DNA from: an uncultured Opitutales bacterium
Lineage (GTDB): Bacteria > Verrucomicrobiota > Verrucomicrobiia > Opitutales > Intestinicryptomonadaceae
Length of the DNA stretch: 15,375 bases
Assembly: GCA_934613645.1 (NCBI GenBank)
Contig: CAKTTC010000021.1
Location: forward strand, 1 to 15,375
Direction: 5' to 3'
Position numbers and translations under genes: made by a program. Shown in pieces: positions 13,608 to 15,375 of the stretch (positions within the stretch are counted from its first letter, which is position 1; each line of letters begins with the position of its first letter). The notes beneath the pieces were generated by a model that did no database searches, was not told where the DNA came from, and saw only the letters and a program-made list of their open reading frames with translations.

Positions 13608-14257
13608 AGCAGGTTTTGTTGGGTGTCGGCTTGGGCGTCGGAGTGTTTCAAAAGCCAGTCGAGCGTGACGTTTTCGAAGCCGTCGAATGAGCATATTTTC
13701 ACGAGCACAAGCGCGCAGGCGAGCGCGTCGAAAAGCGCGCAGTGGTATTTGCGCCTGTCGGGCGGGCAGAATTTTTCGGCGCAACGCTCCAGCTCCCCGA
13801 AAAGCCCCAATTTTTCGACCACGTTGGAAAGCTTTGCGGAATCGAGCCTGAACAGCCGCTTTGCAAGCACGCAGGTATCCACATACGGCGACCAACTTGC
13901 GCACTGCCGCCGCGTGAGGGGGTTTTCCACTATCGGCGGCGCGGGCAGAACGTGGCGCAGCATTGTGTCTTCGGCAACGGCGTTGTGTGCCGCAAAAACC
14001 CCTTCCGTCCGCATTCGGCAGAAGGCGGGAACGTCGGCCGAAAACGGCGCGAACGTTTTTGCGCGCGCGTCGGTTATGTCGAAAAACTTGGCGTCGGCGG
14101 CGGGAATGGACGTTTCGGGCGCGCAGATGCGCGTGGCGCATTCGGCTATTTCGCCCCCGAGTATTTTCACCGCCCCGTATTCCACTATGCCGATTGTTTT
14201 CGAGCCTTCGAAATCAATCGCGAATATCGGGCGGTCTATATTTTTCATCTTGCCCAT
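13604..14257 (-). CDS. DEDDh-family 3'-5' exonuclease (DnaQ-like)
   Basis: From ATG 14257 the protein has 217 residues. It shows the three Exo motifs of DnaQ-like nucleases in order: IFAIDFEGSK with Asp15 and Glu17, AHNAVAED at 90-97, and YHCALFD at 171-177, whose His-x4-Asp is the DEDDh signature. In the second motif Glu96 occupies the usual Asp position, with Asp97 next to it. Such proteins remove nucleotides from DNA or RNA 3' ends using two metal ions, and serve proofreading, repair or RNA trimming; no polymerase is fused here. ATG 14248 is an alternative start, but the first ATG directly follows eight A residues, as in another gene of the window. It heads the operon with the 154-residue gene (4-bp overlap) and the HIT gene. 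It diverges from the phosphatase gene. Confidence 0.88.
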   Translation of the reverse strand: MGKMKNIDRPIFAIDFEGSKTIGIVEYGAVKILGGEIAECATRICAPETSIPAADAKFFDITDARAKTFAPFSADVPAFCRMRTEGVFAAHNAVAEDTMLRHVLPAPPIVENPLTRRQCASWSPYVDTCVLAKRLFRLDSAKLSNVVEKLGLFGELERCAEKFCPPDRRKYHCALFDALACALVLVKICSFDGFENVTLDWLLKHSDAQADTQQNLL

Positions 14258-14284
14258 TTTTTTTTCTGTGCAAATATTACGGAT

Positions 14285-15052
14285 ATGGATACTGAAAATT
14301 TCAAGATTTTTATTAACGAGCTTGCCGATCTCAGCGGCGACTACATCGCAAAATCTTTCGGCAAAAACATAGACGTCGATTTCAAAAAAGACCACTCTCC
14401 CGTAACTGAGATAGACAAAAACACAGAGCTTATGTTGCGCGAGGCCATTCAAAAAAAATTTCCCTCGCACGGAATAATCGGCGAGGAATTCGGAAACATC
14501 AACGAAAACGCCGAATTTGTCTGGGTGCTCGACCCCATCGACGGAACGAAATCGTTCATCACAAAAGTTCCGCTTTTCGGCACGCTCATCGGGCTGCAAT
14601 TTCAGGGCAAGCCCATTGTCGGCGCAATCAACCAGCCAATTCTCAAAGAGCGCATCGTAGGCGACTGCAAAACGTGTCTGTTCAACGGCAAGTCCGTCCG
14701 CGTTTCCGACAAAAAAACTGCCGAGGGCATGACGCTGCTTACTTCCGACAGCCGCTACTGCGCCGATCTGCACGGGGCGAAGCAATGGAAGGCTCTCGAA
14801 AACAAGGCGGCAATTTCACGCACTTGGGGCGACTGCTACGGCTACATGCTCCTTTGTCGCGGTTTGGCGCACGTTATGTGCGACGCCCTTCTCGAAGTTT
14901 GGGACTTCACTGCGCTGCTTCCGGCTCTCGCGGGCGCGGGCGCGGTTTATTCCGACTGGCACGGCGGGCAGAACATCGGGCACGACGGCGGTCTCATTGC
15001 TTCGTGCACGCCCGAGCTGCACTCCGAAATTCTTTCGATAATCGGTTTGTGA
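14285..15052 (+). CDS. hisN: Inositol monophosphatase-family phosphatase, HisN type (putative histidinol-phosphatase)
   Basis: The 255-residue protein has all metal-binding motifs of the family: GEEFG with Glu67/Glu68, WVLDPIDGTKSF with Asp83 and Asp86, and the C-terminal WDFTALLPALAGAGA with Asp207. The sequence after the second motif, PLFGTLIGL, and the overall length fit the HisN branch best. That branch removes phosphate from L-histidinol phosphate in histidine synthesis with Mg2+. Inositol-1-phosphatase, CysQ and fructose-bisphosphatase relatives share the motifs and cannot be excluded by eye. No other his gene is nearby. The frame is open far upstream, but that would overlap the reverse-strand exonuclease; ATG 14285 gives the usual N-terminus. 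Only 27 bp separate it from the divergent exonuclease start, so the promoters must be tightly packed or lie within the genes. Confidence 0.85.
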   Translation: MDTENFKIFINELADLSGDYIAKSFGKNIDVDFKKDHSPVTEIDKNTELMLREAIQKKFPSHGIIGEEFGNINENAEFVWVLDPIDGTKSFITKVPLFGTLIGLQFQGKPIVGAINQPILKERIVGDCKTCLFNGKSVRVSDKKTAEGMTLLTSDSRYCADLHGAKQWKALENKAAISRTWGDCYGYMLLCRGLAHVMCDALLEVWDFTALLPALAGAGAVYSDWHGGQNIGHDGGLIASCTPELHSEILSIIGL

Positions 15053-15085
15053 AATCGGGCTTGATGGAACGTTTCTCTTTTCTTC

Positions 15086-15121
15086 GGCAATAGTCACATA
15101 CTCAAGTATGCTCCTATCGCC
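15086..15121 (-). repeat. Hairpin with an apex shared with the tRNA-side hairpin
   Basis: GGCAATAG (15086-15093) pairs with CTATCGCC (15114-15121) with one wobble. The apex read on the reverse strand, AGCATACTTGAGTATGTGA (15112-15094), forms its own CATAC-TTGA-GTATG hairpin. It matches 2457-2475 at 17 of 19 positions and the truncated copy at 2225-2234 at all 10. GATTTTCGAGGC also occurs just before the stem, as in the 93-bp repeats. Confidence 0.6.
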
Positions 15122-15204
15122 TCGAAAATCAAAGCCGTCCCCTGAAGCCCAATTTGACAAACCTTCTCCTTAAAAAGTGCGTTTTTTAACTTTCCTAAAG
15201 CGGC

Positions 15205-15240
15205 GCGGGTTGAATAAAATTCAATCCCGCTTTGTCTGTT
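15205..15240 (+). terminator. Possible terminator of the HisN-type phosphatase gene
   Basis: GCGGGTTGAA (15205-15214) pairs with TTCAA and CCCGC (15220-15230, one bulged T) over a TAAAA loop, followed by TTTGTCTGTT. It lies 150 bp past the stop codon, with the nested hairpin in between. Confidence 0.55.
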
Positions 15241-15291
15241 CATTAAGGTTTGTGATTAGAGCTTTCAAGCTATTGAACTTTGTTCAATGTG

Positions 15292-15327
15292 GATATAAAC
15301 AGAAAAGGCGCGGTGTTCAACCGCGCC
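15292..15327 (-). terminator. Possible terminator for a reverse-strand gene beyond the window
   Basis: A perfect 8-bp GC-rich stem, GGCGCGGT with ACCGCGCC (15307-15314 and 15320-15327), is followed on the reverse strand by TTTTCTGTTTAT. The + strand side has no T-run, so it should serve a gene entering from the right. Confidence 0.55.
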
Positions 15328-15375
15328 GAATAAGACAGACCGCCGCAAGTGTAGGCGTTTGTTAAAGCGGAAATT

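Larger units (their letters stand above)
15053..15375. other. Non-coding stretch with nested hairpins at the window end
   Basis: No convincing gene is seen in these 323 bases. A nested structure spans 15057-15150: an outer GGGCTT (15057-15062) with AAGCCC (15145-15150), and an inner hairpin at 15086-15121. Two further hairpins, at 15205-15230 and 15307-15327, look like terminators for the phosphatase gene and for a reverse-strand gene beyond the window. A 62-codon + strand frame here is basic and low in information, and I do not consider it a gene. Confidence 0.55.

Noticed and set aside
13608..14141. Upstream extension of the 154-residue protein frame
   Set aside because: It is Arg/Ala-rich out-of-frame translation of the exonuclease gene; the ATGA overlap marks the real start.
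14816..15160. 114-residue reverse-strand ORF over the phosphatase 3' end and hairpin
   Set aside because: Its first part is the translated hairpin element and the rest is antisense to the phosphatase gene.
15177..15365. 62-residue + strand ORF near the right edge
   Set aside because: Very basic, runs through two terminator-like hairpins, and has no recognisable features.

Overview
The window looks like chromosomal DNA from a PVC-group bacterium, most plausibly Verrucomicrobiota of the Opitutae/Puniceicoccales type. This is inferred from secreted polysaccharide-degrading enzymes, moderately GC-rich genes with many TCG and GCG codons, several starts without a Shine-Dalgarno sequence, and a 545-residue protein of a kind I associate with that group. 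No marker gene is present to fix the taxonomy.

Left part (1-2602), accessory and AT-rich. The 3' end of an unidentified gene is followed by an AT-rich leader and a short type I-C-like CRISPR array: five 32-bp repeats and four spacers, with repeats decaying at the right, leader-distal end. No cas gene is in the window. Next is a reverse-strand ORF of unknown function with a TTG start and signs of 5' truncation. After it comes a gene-free stretch with a 93-bp imperfect direct repeat, several hairpins and a tRNA-Gly(CCC). The cluster next to a tRNA gene suggests the remains of an integrated element.

Middle part (2603-8195), carbohydrate degradation. A large lipoprotein glycoside hydrolase resembling GH106 and a secreted parallel beta-helix protein resembling GH110/GH28 lie in tandem on the + strand, each followed by a hairpin terminator. 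They probably act together on a plant or host glycan outside the cytoplasm or at the outer membrane.

Right part (8196-15375), cellular and unknown genes. A reverse-strand protein of unknown function has a basic N-terminal tail and an acidic C-terminal tail. Divergent from it is a small secreted protein with its own promoter and terminator. Next is a membrane protein with the layout of a chemoreceptor whose signalling tip is degenerate. Converging on it is a reverse-strand operon: DEDDh exonuclease, an unknown 154-residue protein coupled to it by an ATGA overlap, and a HIT-family protein. Divergent from that operon, after only 27 bp, is a HisN-type inositol monophosphatase-family enzyme. The window ends in a non-coding stretch with nested hairpins. 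The apex of one of them matches a hairpin beside the tRNA gene 12.6 kb away, which points to a dispersed hairpin repeat family.
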